A model generated the notes under the pieces. That model saw only the letters and a program-made list of their open reading frames with translations, was not told the DNA's origin and searched no databases. From the NCBI RefSeq assembly GCF_008831285.2, contig NC_045147.1, positions 10,473,427-10,537,426 of the forward strand: a stretch of DNA of 64,000 bases, in the 5' to 3' direction. Origin of the DNA: Nymphaea colorata (Eukaryota > Streptophyta > Magnoliopsida > Nymphaeales > Nymphaeaceae). Every line of letters begins with the position of its first letter. Position 1 is the first letter of the stretch. This document shows, in pieces, positions 1 to 12,919 of this stretch. The position numbers and the translations under genes are program-made.

Positions 1-1
1 T

Positions 2-1804
2 TTGTTGTGGTTTGGCCGGCAGCCAGGTTACTTCCATGAGTCGCAAGCCTACAAAATTGCTGCTCCTATCGTCCAACGGCTCATGAATCGACTAGAATCT
101 GTGGATGCTTTGCTATGTGAATTGGAGAAAATTGGCTGTGTGGTAAAAGCTTATACTTTTCTTGTTTTGATGAGGATCTCTTGGCAAGAAAGCATGTATG
201 AACTAGCAGTAGAAGCTTTTCAAGCGATGTCTAAGTTTGGGTTCATCCCGAACACCTATGCTCGGAACATGATAATTGATATCTTGTTCAAAATCGGACG
301 GCAGGATGCTGCATTGTCTATGGTCAATGATACCTACCTCCCTAATTACTTGACATATGAAATCACTATTAAGAATCTGTGTAAGCTGGGAGATGTTGAT
401 AGAGTTCAGAGGTTTATGAAAGTGGTGGTGGGCAATGGGTATTCTCCAAACTTTGCGACATACATGATGGTTGTGAACTGTTTCTGCAAGGCAAGGAGGG
501 TGGTGGATTCCTTGCCAATACTTGGCCTTATGATTACTTCTGGCCATGACATCTCTGTGTCTATCTGGAGTATCTTAATAGATGGATTCTGTAGAATTGG
601 CAGTGCTGGTAGAGCTGTTCAAATGCTGCGAGACATGGAAAAATGCGGGTGCTGCCCGAATGTCTTTACATATACGTCACTAATTAAAGGACTGTTTGAA
701 GTCCAAATGTTTGAGGAAGCATGGAATGTATGGCAGGGAATGCAATCAAAAGGGTGTGTCCCTGATCTGGTTGTTTATAATGTCCTTATTCATTCTTTCT
801 GCAAATGTGGTCAGCATAACAAGGCAGTAGCATTATTTCTTCAGATGGGCCAGAGAAACCTGAAACCGGATTCCTATACTCTTTCCTCTTTGGCGCCTAC
901 TCTAAGGCATGGTGATGACTTTGTACTGTTCAGGAGAGCAGGGATATCGCTTGATCTTGTTTGCTATAATTCACTTATGAATGCTCTCTGTAAAATGGGA
1001 TACACATCAAAGGCCTTGGAGATATACAATGATATGGTAGAAGAGGGCATTTTTCCAGACAGGTTTAGTTATGCTACTTTACTCTATTGTCTCTGCAGAG
1101 AAGGGAGAGTTAATTATGCAATTAATGTGTATTACGGACTTCTTCTTAGCAATGCTAGTCTTGATGCTCATGTTCATACTGTCTTGTTGAATGGGCTTGT
1201 AGAAGCTGGTAAGTATCATACAGCGATCAGATTGTTCAGGAAGGCTGTCACTGAGAATTGTGGACTTGATATAGTGTCTTACACGGTCATTTTGCGTGGG
1301 CTTGTTATAGCTGGTAGATTCGATGAGGCGAGCAGTTTGTTCAGCCATATGGTAGAACTTGGTTTGGTTCCTAACACATTTACATTTAATGTGTTGTTAC
1401 ATGGTTTTGCCAAGACTCGAGATACTGCTGCTGTCAAGAAAATTTTGAAAGAAATGTATGCTTTTGGGGTTGATATGGATTCTGTAACCTTCAATATACT
1501 TATTGGTTTCTTGTGTAGAATCCATCGCATGAAATCAGCTCTCCATCTATTTTCTGAAATGTGCAGCTATGGAATCAGGCCTACTAAGGCCACTTATGCA
1601 ATTATTATTGATGGGCTTTGCAAGATTGGATGGCTGGAAGATGCTTATCTCATGATTGACTATCTAGAAGAAGGAGGATTTGTTGAAGAGAACACTTATA
1701 GTGCAACTAATATTCTCCCACTTAAGTCACGCACACTGAAATCAATTCTTAGATTCAAGGAAATGGCATATTTTGAAAAGTCAGAAGTGGCAACCTTTGC
1801 ATAA
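2..1804 (+). CDS. P-class pentatricopeptide repeat protein, 5'-truncated by window edge
   Basis: The frame is open from the first bases to a TAA at 1802-1804, giving about 600 codons without an intron, as is usual for PPR genes. The protein is a run of about 15 degenerate 35-residue helical repeats with the typical signatures (for example 'VFTYTSLIKGL', 'LVVYNVLIHSFCK', 'KATYAIIIDGLCKIG'). No E or DYW extension follows the last repeat, so it is a P-class protein. Family members bind single-stranded RNA in mitochondria or chloroplasts and affect stability, splicing or translation of organelle transcripts. The true start and any transit peptide lie left of the window, so the organelle cannot be judged. 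The architecture resembles Arabidopsis At1g16830-like genes, but that match is from memory and not certain. Confidence 0.9.
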   Translation: MLWFGRQPGYFHESQAYKIAAPIVQRLMNRLESVDALLCELEKIGCVVKAYTFLVLMRISWQESMYELAVEAFQAMSKFGFIPNTYARNMIIDILFKIGRQDAALSMVNDTYLPNYLTYEITIKNLCKLGDVDRVQRFMKVVVGNGYSPNFATYMMVVNCFCKARRVVDSLPILGLMITSGHDISVSIWSILIDGFCRIGSAGRAVQMLRDMEKCGCCPNVFTYTSLIKGLFEVQMFEEAWNVWQGMQSKGCVPDLVVYNVLIHSFCKCGQHNKAVALFLQMGQRNLKPDSYTLSSLAPTLRHGDDFVLFRRAGISLDLVCYNSLMNALCKMGYTSKALEIYNDMVEEGIFPDRFSYATLLYCLCREGRVNYAINVYYGLLLSNASLDAHVHTVLLNGLVEAGKYHTAIRLFRKAVTENCGLDIVSYTVILRGLVIAGRFDEASSLFSHMVELGLVPNTFTFNVLLHGFAKTRDTAAVKKILKEMYAFGVDMDSVTFNILIGFLCRIHRMKSALHLFSEMCSYGIRPTKATYAIIIDGLCKIGWLEDAYLMIDYLEEGGFVEENTYSATNILPLKSRTLKSILRFKEMAYFEKSEVATFA

Positions 1805-3880
1805 CTTGCATATGGGCAGGTGCACACAGTCACACGTGTGTGTGCACAAATGCACATCTTGAATACGTGCTTGCATCGATCTCCATATTTCAGGTTCATT
1901 GAAGTTCAATCTAATCAAGAATGGCTTTGAAGTTGGTAAAGGAGAGCAACCATTGCCACATTTATTATGTCTTCAAGGTGGACTGAGCTTTGAATGTCCA
2001 CCAACTGAAGCTAGTGGTTGGCTGAAGAAAGCTTGTGAAGAATACGTGTCATATTTCTTGATCAGGCATGGCAACAGAACCTTATCTCATATATTATTCT
2101 GAGAATGATTTTGCTTCATGGATGATTTTTTAATGAAAATAATCTTCTGTAACAGCAAGGAATAGGATTATCAACTCTACTTACAGTGTCTTCATTCTCT
2201 CAAATAAAGTCTGCTTACCAAAATGAAGCAGGCCACTTGCAACATTTTCATGTTGAGTCTTGTATGAAATGCTGACCCTTGGACAATACTGGGCGAGGTA
2301 TGAAACATATCACATGCTTTTTCACTCCAGCACTAGAAAACATGTTTGCTACTTATTTATGCCTGCAGATTAACTTTGTCATTGATTATTTCGTTGATCA
2401 CTTTTGGTATTATTCACGTTTCCTTTCCAAATAAGTATACACGTGAAATTTACAAGGTCATTGTTTTACATTGGCATTATTCAGCCGCAGTGGAAAATGA
2501 AATGAAGAATGACTGTACAAACTTCAGCTGGTTAGAGCATTGCTTTTTCTGTCAAAAATGTGGTGAAAGAGCCAGGTAAATGGTGCTTGGAGTTTTTTGT
2601 CTGTAACTTATGCTTCAAGTAGCTAAATCAGATGTACATTGTGCTGCTTGCTTGTTCCTAGACTTGACGAAGGTTTTTGGTATTTGGACTCTTAATGTGC
2701 TAGCCGGTGCAAATTTTGCAAACTTTGCTATGCAAAATGCTGGCTTCTTCTAATAACATTTGATGAGCAAGGACCTGCCGACTGCCATCCCCTCTATAGG
2801 TGTTGATTGAAAGGATGGAGCCAGAAATCTAAATTTGGATGTAATGGAAAAAAGGATTACAATAAGTTGAATTGACTATGTGTTTACGAGTAAGAGAAAA
2901 CTGGTCAGTCATTCTATGGCATATCTTAACTTTGTCTAGTTATTGTACTTTTGAAACAATTCATAATTTATTCATTGCTGACACTGTCAAATAAAATGTC
3001 TCCGATGTAGCAGCCCTATTGTCTAACTGGCTTCAAGGGTTTTCAGGCGCACTTTGACCATGAAAGAACACTTAGATTTAGAAACTTACTCTCTCTTAGA
3101 AAAAGAGAAAAAAGAACTTCTATGTACCCTTTTTCTGGTCCAAGTCTTTACACAGAGGTGGCGTACGACTACGTCAGACCACTGTTATAGATGGCCTGTG
3201 ATTGAAAATAAGAAGGCTATTTGACAGCATTCACTAGATGGGTGATGATCTATGTAATTTAAAAAGACTAGTCAGTGCCTAGGCAGGGGCCTAGGTGGGT
3301 GAAAAATAGTAAGAGCAAAAAAGAAAAAGGCAGAGAAGATTAAGAAGAAAAAGATGATGAGAGAGAGAAAGGAGGAGAAAGAGAGGACAAAGGTGAAGAA
3401 GCAAAAAGGAGAAGAAAAACTTTTTTAATATTTTTCTTTTAAATTGGGTGCCTAGGTACTACAGCAGAGCCAAAAGGGTGGGTGCCTGGTTCTTACGCAT
3501 GCAGCATGCTTTTGACTACATATGCGATGATATACTTTTTGGAGCTGTGAACTTTTTTTAGTGTTTTTCTCTTTGCTTTTTCTCCTTTCAAAATATGTAG
3601 AAATCTTTGGAGCATTGTCTTGAGGGAATTTTATGTAAGAATGGTGATGCATCGTTCAAATTGTTGCAGTTGAAGGTTAGATGAACAATAAACACCTAGC
3701 ATTGCAATTTATTGTAAGCTAATATGCTTCACCGGACCTGCATGATAAAGAGTACACTTTTAATTGCTGGATTCACAGTCATCTTTCTGATCCGTCTACT
3801 CTTCAGACTTATTATTGAAAACAATCTTAATAGATCCTCATCAAAATCATCAATAAATACTTGCTAATTTTATACTTCAC
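1805..3880. other. Gene-free region after the PPR gene
   Basis: This stretch holds the likely 3' untranslated region of the PPR gene, followed by AT-rich sequence with purine-rich runs near 3300-3420. I see no conserved coding sequence; the open frames here are short and low in information. Confidence 0.5.
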
Positions 3881-3902
3881 ATATATATATATATATATAT
3901 AT
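3881..3902. repeat. (AT)n microsatellite
   Basis: Eleven uninterrupted AT dinucleotides. Confidence 0.9.
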
Positions 3903-3957
3903 AGCATAGTTGCTCCTTTTCAAGGAGAAAATTAGTCATTTAGGTAGTGTTGGGCCC

Positions 3958-4003
3958 CCAGAATTAAGATTCTGGAATGCTAATTCCAGAATCTTAATTC
4001 TGG
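3958..4003. repeat. Perfect 21-bp inverted repeat (hairpin)
   Basis: The arm at 3958-3978 (begins CCAGAATTAAG, ends TCTGGAAT) is the exact reverse complement of 3983-4003, with a 4-base GCTA loop. Each arm also contains the shorter inverted pair CCAGAAT/ATTCTGG. It lies outside any gene and is probably a terminus or core of a small inverted-repeat transposon. Confidence 0.85.
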
Positions 4004-5860
4004 AATGGATAGAAATGGGAAGCATAATGCCATTGTCCAAAATGGTATGACGTTTGACATTTATGGATGGGTTTCCCTGGGACCACCATCCTTTGTTTGA
4101 TGGAACCTGGAAAAGGCATATGTGTTTGATGGAGTTGGAAAAATATGAAGATACACATTTATAACCATTGAAGAGGCAATGGTTGGCTGCGTTATCAATC
4201 AGTAAAAATGTAGAAAACTTAGAACAGATAGATAAATTTTTCATGTATTCATATCTTTACCAACCTGTTCTTTCAACAGAACTTCCACAAGTAACATCTA
4301 TATGAAGAGAACACCAGAAAAGGAAGGTGAATGATAATAGAATTGGTAACAAGTTTATCTAGCATCCAGACAGAGTCAAACGTTCTCACTTTTGTGCACT
4401 TTTGTGGAGACCATGAAAAGAAGAAGATGGACGTGAAAACAGATGATAGAGAAATTTTTGCAGCAACGGCTACAGGCATACAGTTAGATGTGGGTTAGGA
4501 TAAACCTTCCTGTAACTGAAAATAATTAGCCAAGCCCAAGCTTGACTAAATCAATTATATGCACAAAACACATAAACACTGAAAATAGGACAGAGGGGAA
4601 GGGTTCAGCATCATAAAGTACAAATGCTTGAGGTAAGTGAAGGATAATAATGTGAAGCTTGGAAGGCCAGTTGGATAATTTTAAACAGGAATTGATGAAA
4701 TCCAACAATGAGAATCTGCTCTTTAACTCATACTCAGTGATGCATAAGGATAGCTAGTACAACTCCAAGGTGACAAGAAAAGCAAAAACAATAACACGGC
4801 AACCCTACCAAAAATGATTAAATTCTCACATACCTACAAATTACCACTAGACGAATTGCCTGTCCAGTTTACAACTTGATTCCAACATATTCAGCTATTG
4901 AAACCACCAAATCTAACTATGCAATCATCGATAGACTGAACACAAAATCTAACACAATTATCCGACCATAATTAGCATTGTTGTCAATGATGGTGCTGTT
5001 AAATGAAACTTCTCCAACCAAACCATAAGGAAGACAAAAAGAATACCACTAAAACTTAGAGAAGCAACCAAAAAAGGCTATCAAAGCTGGTCAAGGAACA
5101 AAAGAATTAAACCCACTTGCAGAAAAATAAAATCGTAACGTGAGACTTAAATTTGAGTTGAAAGAGACTATAAGAACCGATCAAATGCGTGCTGTTATGC
5201 TGAGTGCTTACAGGAAGAAACGAAATGGGCACCTCAAAAGAGGGGCAGATATCAAGCTTACGATGGATAGAGCAACTAACTGCAAAAAGCAAATTTTATG
5301 AAAAACCAAATGCTCTACAAATTACAATAACCACAGGAAAAAACAAAGCACCAGTACAGCAGCGTTGGCACCCAAGCAAGGTGAGGATCCGCACACCTAG
5401 TAGAGCTGGAAGTTATAACAGGTGGCAATGGAGGCCAGAGCCACAGGAGAGAAAAAGGGGGCCACGTAGCACAAACCATAGGAGCTCGAGCAACTAGGGT
5501 CTCACTACTGAGGGAGTGCAAGGATGCAGGAAACAATGGCTGCCGGCAGAGCGACAAAAGGGGGAAGAGACGCTGAGAAGAAAGAGATAGCGAGTCCTTT
5601 GCAAATGAGGAAGAAGGCAGTGATTTCACTACGAGAGAGAGAGAGAGAGGGAGAGAGAGAACAGACCCTAATGGGCAGTTTTTTTATTTGTGGATGCTCG
5701 TCCCACCCCTCTGGGTGGGATGAGCTTTCCAGAATGAAATTTCTGGATCCACGTCCAATGGTTAAAACTTCTATGATATATTTGCTGGAAAGGGATGGAG
5801 TTTGAAATTTGAGTTTTCATTCTGGGTGAACAGTGAATTTCTTGGGCATCACTATAAGTA

Positions 5861-5863
<3 letters not shown>
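4004..5863. other. Gene-free region
   Basis: AT-rich DNA with a GA-rich low-complexity run around 5632-5660. The open frames here are short and match no family that I know. It may be the body of an old transposon that includes the hairpin at its left side. Confidence 0.4.

Positions 5864-5919
<56 letters not shown>
5864..5919. repeat. Long (AT)n microsatellite
   Basis: About 28 AT dinucleotides in a row, followed by ACATACAT. The reverse-strand frames across it encode runs of Tyr-Ile and are artefacts of the repeat. Confidence 0.95.
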
Positions 5920-5923
<4 letters not shown>

Positions 5924-8020
5924 CATAAAACAAATGAAACAGAAAAAGCGGTATGTGGAGTTGCAAACAGAACTTAAATGACAAAGAAAAGGAAGTTGAA
6001 CATTTGAGGTTCAGAAGTTCATAAAATTGGGCCCTGATTTTGTGCCCATGAAGGTCGACTGACTGCTGATTCAGTGAACTAGTCCATGTTTTGGCAACCA
6101 AGATATATATTGAGAAGCATTTGGGAAAAACATGGGTGAGAAAACCCTATACTGTTCATTATAAAACCAATAAACCGGAAAAAAGATGGGTTGTTGTGTG
6201 AAAGAGTTGTTAACCTCTAAAAGGTGGAACAGTTTTATGATTGCCTCTACTTTAATATGGAAGATCTTTAGTAACAAGAGAAAAGGAGTTTGATTCACAA
6301 AAAATAGGTTCTTGTGTGAAAGTATTAGAAAATTAAGTGTTCAGAAAATGAACATTAATAGAACAAGATAAGATTATGTTGAACAAGTAGACTTTTTGTA
6401 GACATGTAAGCTAAAGTCATAGTATTCTTCAAATTGAAAAGGCATGAAGAAAGTGTAAGATTTTGTGATATGAGACATTTATTTATGACCACACCCTTGT
6501 CAAAGGAGTGCCGGCATCAACGAGCACACCTTCAACCTTTACTCATTATGATCTTAAACATAGTTACAACTTGGACAGGATTACTACTGTTACATCTACA
6601 AAATACATGGAATTAAGTAAGCCAATTTTTCACATGTTTTAAAAAAATGTGTGCCCCATATTAAGCATGTTTTGATCTGGTCTCACCTGGATCCAGATCC
6701 AAACACAACCTATACCATGTTACTTCTTAGCAGAAAGAATGAAAGCATATATCAAAATGTTTGAGGAAAATAACAAACATATAATAATTTGAACCGATAG
6801 GAATTGCAAGAAATTGATTTTGTAAATATTATGTTGCTTTCTTTTTTCTAACATTTTATGAGAAGAATTGTTGATGATAAATATCATGCACATCTGTGAG
6901 CATGGAGTAAGATGAACTTGCAATTATAAGTTTTGCATAAGTACGAAGGGAAGGAACATAGGGGATTTCAGGGAAGAGGGTCAAAGACAAGAAGAGTTAA
7001 GATAAAATAAGTGATTTGGTCAACAAAGAAAAATTAAAGAAGAAGCAGAAGAGTGAAGATAGATGAATGATGTGATTTCATCACCTTTTCCTGCTGGCTC
7101 TGATTACCAAAATCTTGTAAGGAGGCAAAGAGCGTACCACTTATATCCTCCCTCTTGTATGAGGTTCTGAACTCAGTTTTAGGGGGTTGTCATAGGTTGA
7201 TGAAACTAGTCATTTTTAGTAATTTCATATAAGTTACGTGTTAATCATGATATATTGTTCAGTAGAAACATTATTACATTATATTTGGTAGATACAAAAA
7301 ATGAAAATCTGCTTTGCCTATAAGCTTCAGGAGACCAATATCAATAATGTTGGTATCAGACTGTACCAAATGTTCCCACTGGAGGAAAAGGAAGTCATAG
7401 GTAATTCTACATGTTCATCCTTGCAATCATTTACGTAATGTGAACAAATGCATCAAATTTCTTCCAAATTTTTATGTTGTTACTCTGATTGATTTTATCA
7501 ATTATTCAATTTGTCAAGTGCATTTTGTGGAATAAAAAATGAAAATGTTATTATATACACAAACTAACTAATCTACAAACATGACTGGGAACTAGTAAGT
7601 ATTGTCTATAAAGCTTCAGATGGTGATATCCACAGATGCCGGTATTTGATTGAAGTAATTGTTCCTACTTTGTCGAAAGAGCATTTCTAGTCAGACTGCA
7701 TGTCCATCCTGGAACTCATCTCCACAGTGACAAGAAGTGCACTGAATGGTTGGTTCTCCAAATTCTTTGTGCTATTGCTGACTGATTTTTGTCAGTGATT
7801 CCATTTGACATGTGCATTTATGCTCATGCATGTAATAATTGTTTGTTGCAAGCTTGAATATAAACTTATATCTTACCTTTGGTCATCAGCATTTATAGAA
7901 TTTTGGTGTCTTTTGTACTGTTACATATCTGAGTTTTGCTCCAGAAGGGTTAAAATCAGTCCTTTTAACTGGTGGACCTTCTCTAATTGGTAGAGGCTGC
8001 ACTGCAGATACTGTCTACAA

Positions 8021-8345
8021 AGCTATGCCACATGGGTGCAGGTTGTTGGTGCAGGTGCTGATGTTGCATTTAAAAAAAAAAAATTAGGTGTGGGTGCGCC
8101 GAAGGTATATACATATATGTGTTTGTGTGTGTATATGTGCATCATTTGTTATATAGTTAATTAACTGTTTTACATTTTAGTCATTGTAAACTTTTTGTAT
8201 TAGAGCTTGTTTAGTCATGTGTGCATTTAAAATGGTCAGTTTTGGCCCAGTTTGGCTGACCACACTGAATGTGCTGTATCAAAAAAACACCAGATTAGCA
8301 TCGACACGGGTGCGGCAGCAGTTTAGGAGCACCCATATGACATGG
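8021..8345. mobile_element. Possible MITE-like repeat with inverted ends
   Basis: The left end, starting GCTATGCCACATGGGTGC (8021), matches the reverse complement of the right end, GCCATGTCATATGGGTGC (8328-8345), at most positions. The interior is AT-rich and carries GTGCGG-type motifs. I found no clear target duplication, so the call is tentative. Confidence 0.35.
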
Positions 8346-9956
8346 CTACGGAGACTGCTTTGAACAGATTCTGTCAAAATGAGAAATGTTATCGTGATCT
8401 CCTGAAGATGTTGACATTTTGTGATGTGGTTAGTTATTTGGAAGAATCTGAAGGTGGTGGGGTATGTCTCCTCCTTTTTGCTTAGTAGTTGTCTTAGGGT
8501 GTTTTTAGAGTTCTAAGGAATGTCTGTTTTATCTTGATAGGTTCCTCTTCCATCTGGGGCATATTAACTTGTAGAGTGCTGCAAAGCCTTGGTCTTTCAG
8601 CATTAGGTTCTAGTGCTGGTTTGAAACGCTTTTACCAGGAAATGGTTACTGGTAGACTGATCGCCTTTTTACAGGTTTGAGAGGGTTTGTATCCTGTTCT
8701 AGTGAAAGGGGCTACAAAGCATATAAGTTGCATCTTCCTGAAGGTTGTAAGAAATAGAAACTGCAAGTACCATCTTTTGCTCTGCTTTTCCCTTGTTACT
8801 CCTGTCACTGAATTGGAACTTTTTATTGCTTTTAAGAGAAATAAACCTATCCAAAGCTGTCAGATGAACATGGCTAAAAGGAAAACCAGGTGCTACATTG
8901 CCTTATTAAGAATTTTGATAGTAGTATATAAGTGGTCACACCATTGGAGTATCTTTGCAAGGTCTGAAGCCACTATGCACAGATTTTTTGAAGAGGAACA
9001 AAAACTTGTAAATTTCTATAACCAAATTCAGATAGGCCGTTTTCTGGAGTGATGTGAATTTGTGACTGTTCAGATTTAGTTAATCCCCCCACAGTAATTT
9101 TTAGACTACTTTGCTAGTGTTATTCAATTGCTCTTGCTAGCCTTTTTATGTGCATCTAATGCATCCATCTACAGGATCAGACAAACTGCCCAGAATTGTT
9201 GGAGTTTTCAAGACTCTGACGGTTTACATGGCTTGCCAAGATTTTTCGGTGGCTTTAACAAACTAAGCCAAATACTTGGATGCGAGACTTTACTGGAGAT
9301 GAGCAAGAAGAAATGTCAAGCCAAACATCTCAGTTCCTGCTCAAACCTTACCTCTTTTACGAAGTATGCATCTGCTTTCTCCTGCATTGAAGCATCACCA
9401 ATGATACATCAGTACCCAACGGCTGAATAAGAAACCTAGATTCCCATGGGATGGGTTCTAATTAACCATGGCAATTACATCCCACAGCAACTTACACAGA
9501 TCACCTCTCCTGTCTCTTCTGCCCTCTGACGGATAACCGCTGCATCAGAACCACTGCCATGACCATCACTTGGAGTTTGTCTCAGTGCTGTAACTTCTCC
9601 TGTAACTTCTCCAAGCCCATTGCCTTCACAGTTGGCATTTAGAGTTGTGGTCTACATTTTAACAAATTCTTTTGGGGGCCGTTTGGTAACAAGTAATATT
9701 GTGTTACTGTCTCATGAACCTGCCCCAAAAATTGGGATATACATAGAACATATCGTAACAGGTGTTTCATGCATCTGCTTTATATTTTTGGGTCAGATTC
9801 ATAAGACAATAACAATGTGTTAGTGTTGCTGAACAGCTCTTTATGGGTTGTTTGCTAGCAAGGGTATTTTGTGATTATCATATGAATCTGTCATAGTCTG
9901 CCTCAAAGATTGGAGTGTGGCAAAGATTGGAGTATGGAAGATTCATGGGCCATTTA

Positions 9957-10165
9957 CTGGGATAGTAATGACGTTAAATAGGGCCAGATTTGGGGGGTTA
10001 TGGAAGATTCATGAGTGTGTTGCCCTATGGAGAGGGACCACCCTAATATGAGAGCAGTCACCGGGATAGTAATCACTATAAATAAGGTTGAGGGCCAGAT
10101 TCGGGGAGTTGTGGCAGATTCATGGGTCTCTTGCCCTCTGGAGAGGGATCGTCCTAATCTGCGAT
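9957..10165. repeat. Diverged tandem duplication (two units of about 100 bp)
   Basis: The first unit (about 9957-10060) and second unit (about 10070-10165) share, in order, GGGATAGTAAT, GGGCCAGATT, a GGG-rich run, AGATTCATG, TTGCCCT, TGGAGAGGGA and CCTAAT. Neither unit codes for a recognisable protein. This is probably part of an old repeat. Confidence 0.7.
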
Positions 10166-11534
10166 TAGGGCTGAGTGTGTGTTTGGGGGATTCTTTCTTG
10201 TTTCTTGTTACAGGTGTGATTAAGGTAACCGGTGCATCGCTCAAGTCTGAAATTTTTTTCATTTTATTGTCCTTAAGCCAATTGGTTAAATGTAAAACAT
10301 TTAAATATAAACATGATTGTCTTCTTCCCCATGTGTGTCTTTGAAGAATGCTCCTTTTTGTGAATTGGTCAATAAATATTAGTTTGCCATCACCTACTTG
10401 AGAGCACCCCGAATCTTCAATCTTGTGAATAAGGGATTCATTTATATAAGAGACTGACAACATTTTATCAACCACTTTCTTTCATGATACAAATATACAT
10501 AAGGCCTACTTCCATGAAGGCTTCTACAGGAGCCCTTCAATAACTTGACATGGCTGGGTTGATTTATATAAGCCAACAAAGTTATTTTAGTTTGAAATTA
10601 TATGATTTCAAGGCCATTTTGTCTGAAGTAAACTTGATGTTAAACTGGACAAATAGACATAACCGCAGTTTGCAGGCATCTTAATTTGTGAATCCGTATA
10701 ATTGAAGGAGCAAATTTTGAACTGATTAAATGATTGCAATAGCGGTGGAATTGGGGTATTAACTTGGAACGCAAACAGGAAACGAAAATCAAGCATAACC
10801 TTTGTTATCTCTTAGGTGATGCTTGAATGTTTGGTTGGTTTAATGGAAATTGTTTTTAGAGAATGTTATCCATAGTGGATGTGGTAGGGCTGCCCCTGGT
10901 GCACTATCGACCAAATCTTTCATGCTTGGGGAAGATGATAAAATATCGTGTGTGTGTTTTTTCTGGGTATTTGATTCAAATGGGCACACAACAGGTTCCT
11001 GCTTGTGCACTTCAAATTTTATTTACAAAAATTTCTAATTGGTATTCTATATGTATTTGCCCCCTCAACTTTCTCATGCAAAATTGTGAACTCAACCAGC
11101 TACATATTGCATTCAGAAGCTCCAACAGCAGTTTGTTCTTTCATCCTTCCCAATAATTTAGGCTGCTCTCAAACACTTGGCCAACCGTGGTTGAACCAAG
11201 CGAGCACAGCCAAAGGCAACCATAGCAGCAAAGAAGGAGAGAGAGAGAGAAACTCCTATGGGAATTGAACCACCTAACCAGTTATACTATGCTCTTTAAG
11301 GCAAATAGAGAGAGAGAAAGAGAAAGATAAAACATGAGATGTTTATGAACCACTTGAAAATGACTTCCAATTCTATGTTAGTGCAGTGTTGAATTAACGT
11401 TATCTCCAATTTCACGTCATTTTGGATATTCATCAGATATATGTACCATTCTCAACAAGAGAAGACAAAGGAAAGAAAATAGAAAGATCATCACAAATCT
11501 AACTGTAATCCTGATTCCCAGCTTTGGAAGTATA

Positions 11535-12100
<566 letters not shown>

Positions 12101-12919
12101 GATACTAAATGAATAATATCAGGAAAAACCAGCTCATATTATATAATTAGCACAAGTAAAAGCAATTATACAAATGACATCAGTATAAATCATGGGAAGA
12201 GAAAGACCCAAGAAATTTAAACCATCCACAACTTCTTCCCTCTTGTGTAGATAACAATTCTAACATCGTGAATAAATTGAAAGCACGGTTAGCCAGTTCC
12301 TCCTCCTCTTGTGTAGAAGAAACCACCGTTAGCCAGTTCCTCCTCTTCAACGATTGATTGTTAGATAGTTTTTGGGTGAGCAAAAGAGGTATTTCATCGT
12401 ATTTTGAGTGAGCAGAAGATGTATTTCATCATACTACTTTTCTCTCGAGATTTCAATTTTACTTTTGGTGTTTCCGGATGTTGTAAGACAAAGAATTGAT
12501 AACACCGATCATCGGGAGGAAAATAAAATTACAATTATAAAAATTAAGAATTTTTTGTTGGGTAATGTATTTTTTAGATTCGGAATTAGTTTGGTCCTAC
12601 CCGAATAAGTTCGATGGACCGTTTAACTCGCCCTTGAAACAAATCCTGGCTATCCTGGCTCCTCTGCCGATGATTGTTGAAGTTTCAGAAAATGCTAAAA
12701 CCAGATGGATGGATTATGATAATTTTTTGGGGAAGCCACAGAGCAATGGTATCATGAGCTCCTATTCATATAACTAGCTTCCCCTTCTAGGTAGGATTGT
12801 CAAAATTGGATTTAGTCAGCCAATTCAAACGGGCTTGGAGAAAAAGCGAATGGGTCGATACAGATACTAAGTGATATACCTTTTATGAATAATTTCAAAT
12901 ATTTTTGAATTTTTTTTCT
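12101..12919. other. Gene-free region with short local duplications
   Basis: Two copies of GTTAGCCAGTTCCTCCTC lie about 40 bp apart near 12288 and 12328. A diverged 36-bp duplication ending in TATTTCATC is at about 12375-12430. No gene is recognised. Confidence 0.5.

Larger units (their letters stand above)
5920..11530. other. Gene-free, repeat-rich region
   Basis: No conserved coding sequence is visible. Local structure includes a pair of inverted ends near 8021 and 8345 and a diverged direct duplication of about 100 bp at 9957-10165, both listed separately. Open frames such as 8687-9052 and 9128-9430 have no recognisable domain, and nothing supports their expression. Confidence 0.5.

Noticed and set aside
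5668-6101. Two minus-strand frames with long Tyr-Ile runs
   Set aside because: They translate the (AT)n microsatellite.
8687-9052. 121-codon plus-strand frame
   Set aside because: Biased composition, no domain and no splice or promoter support.
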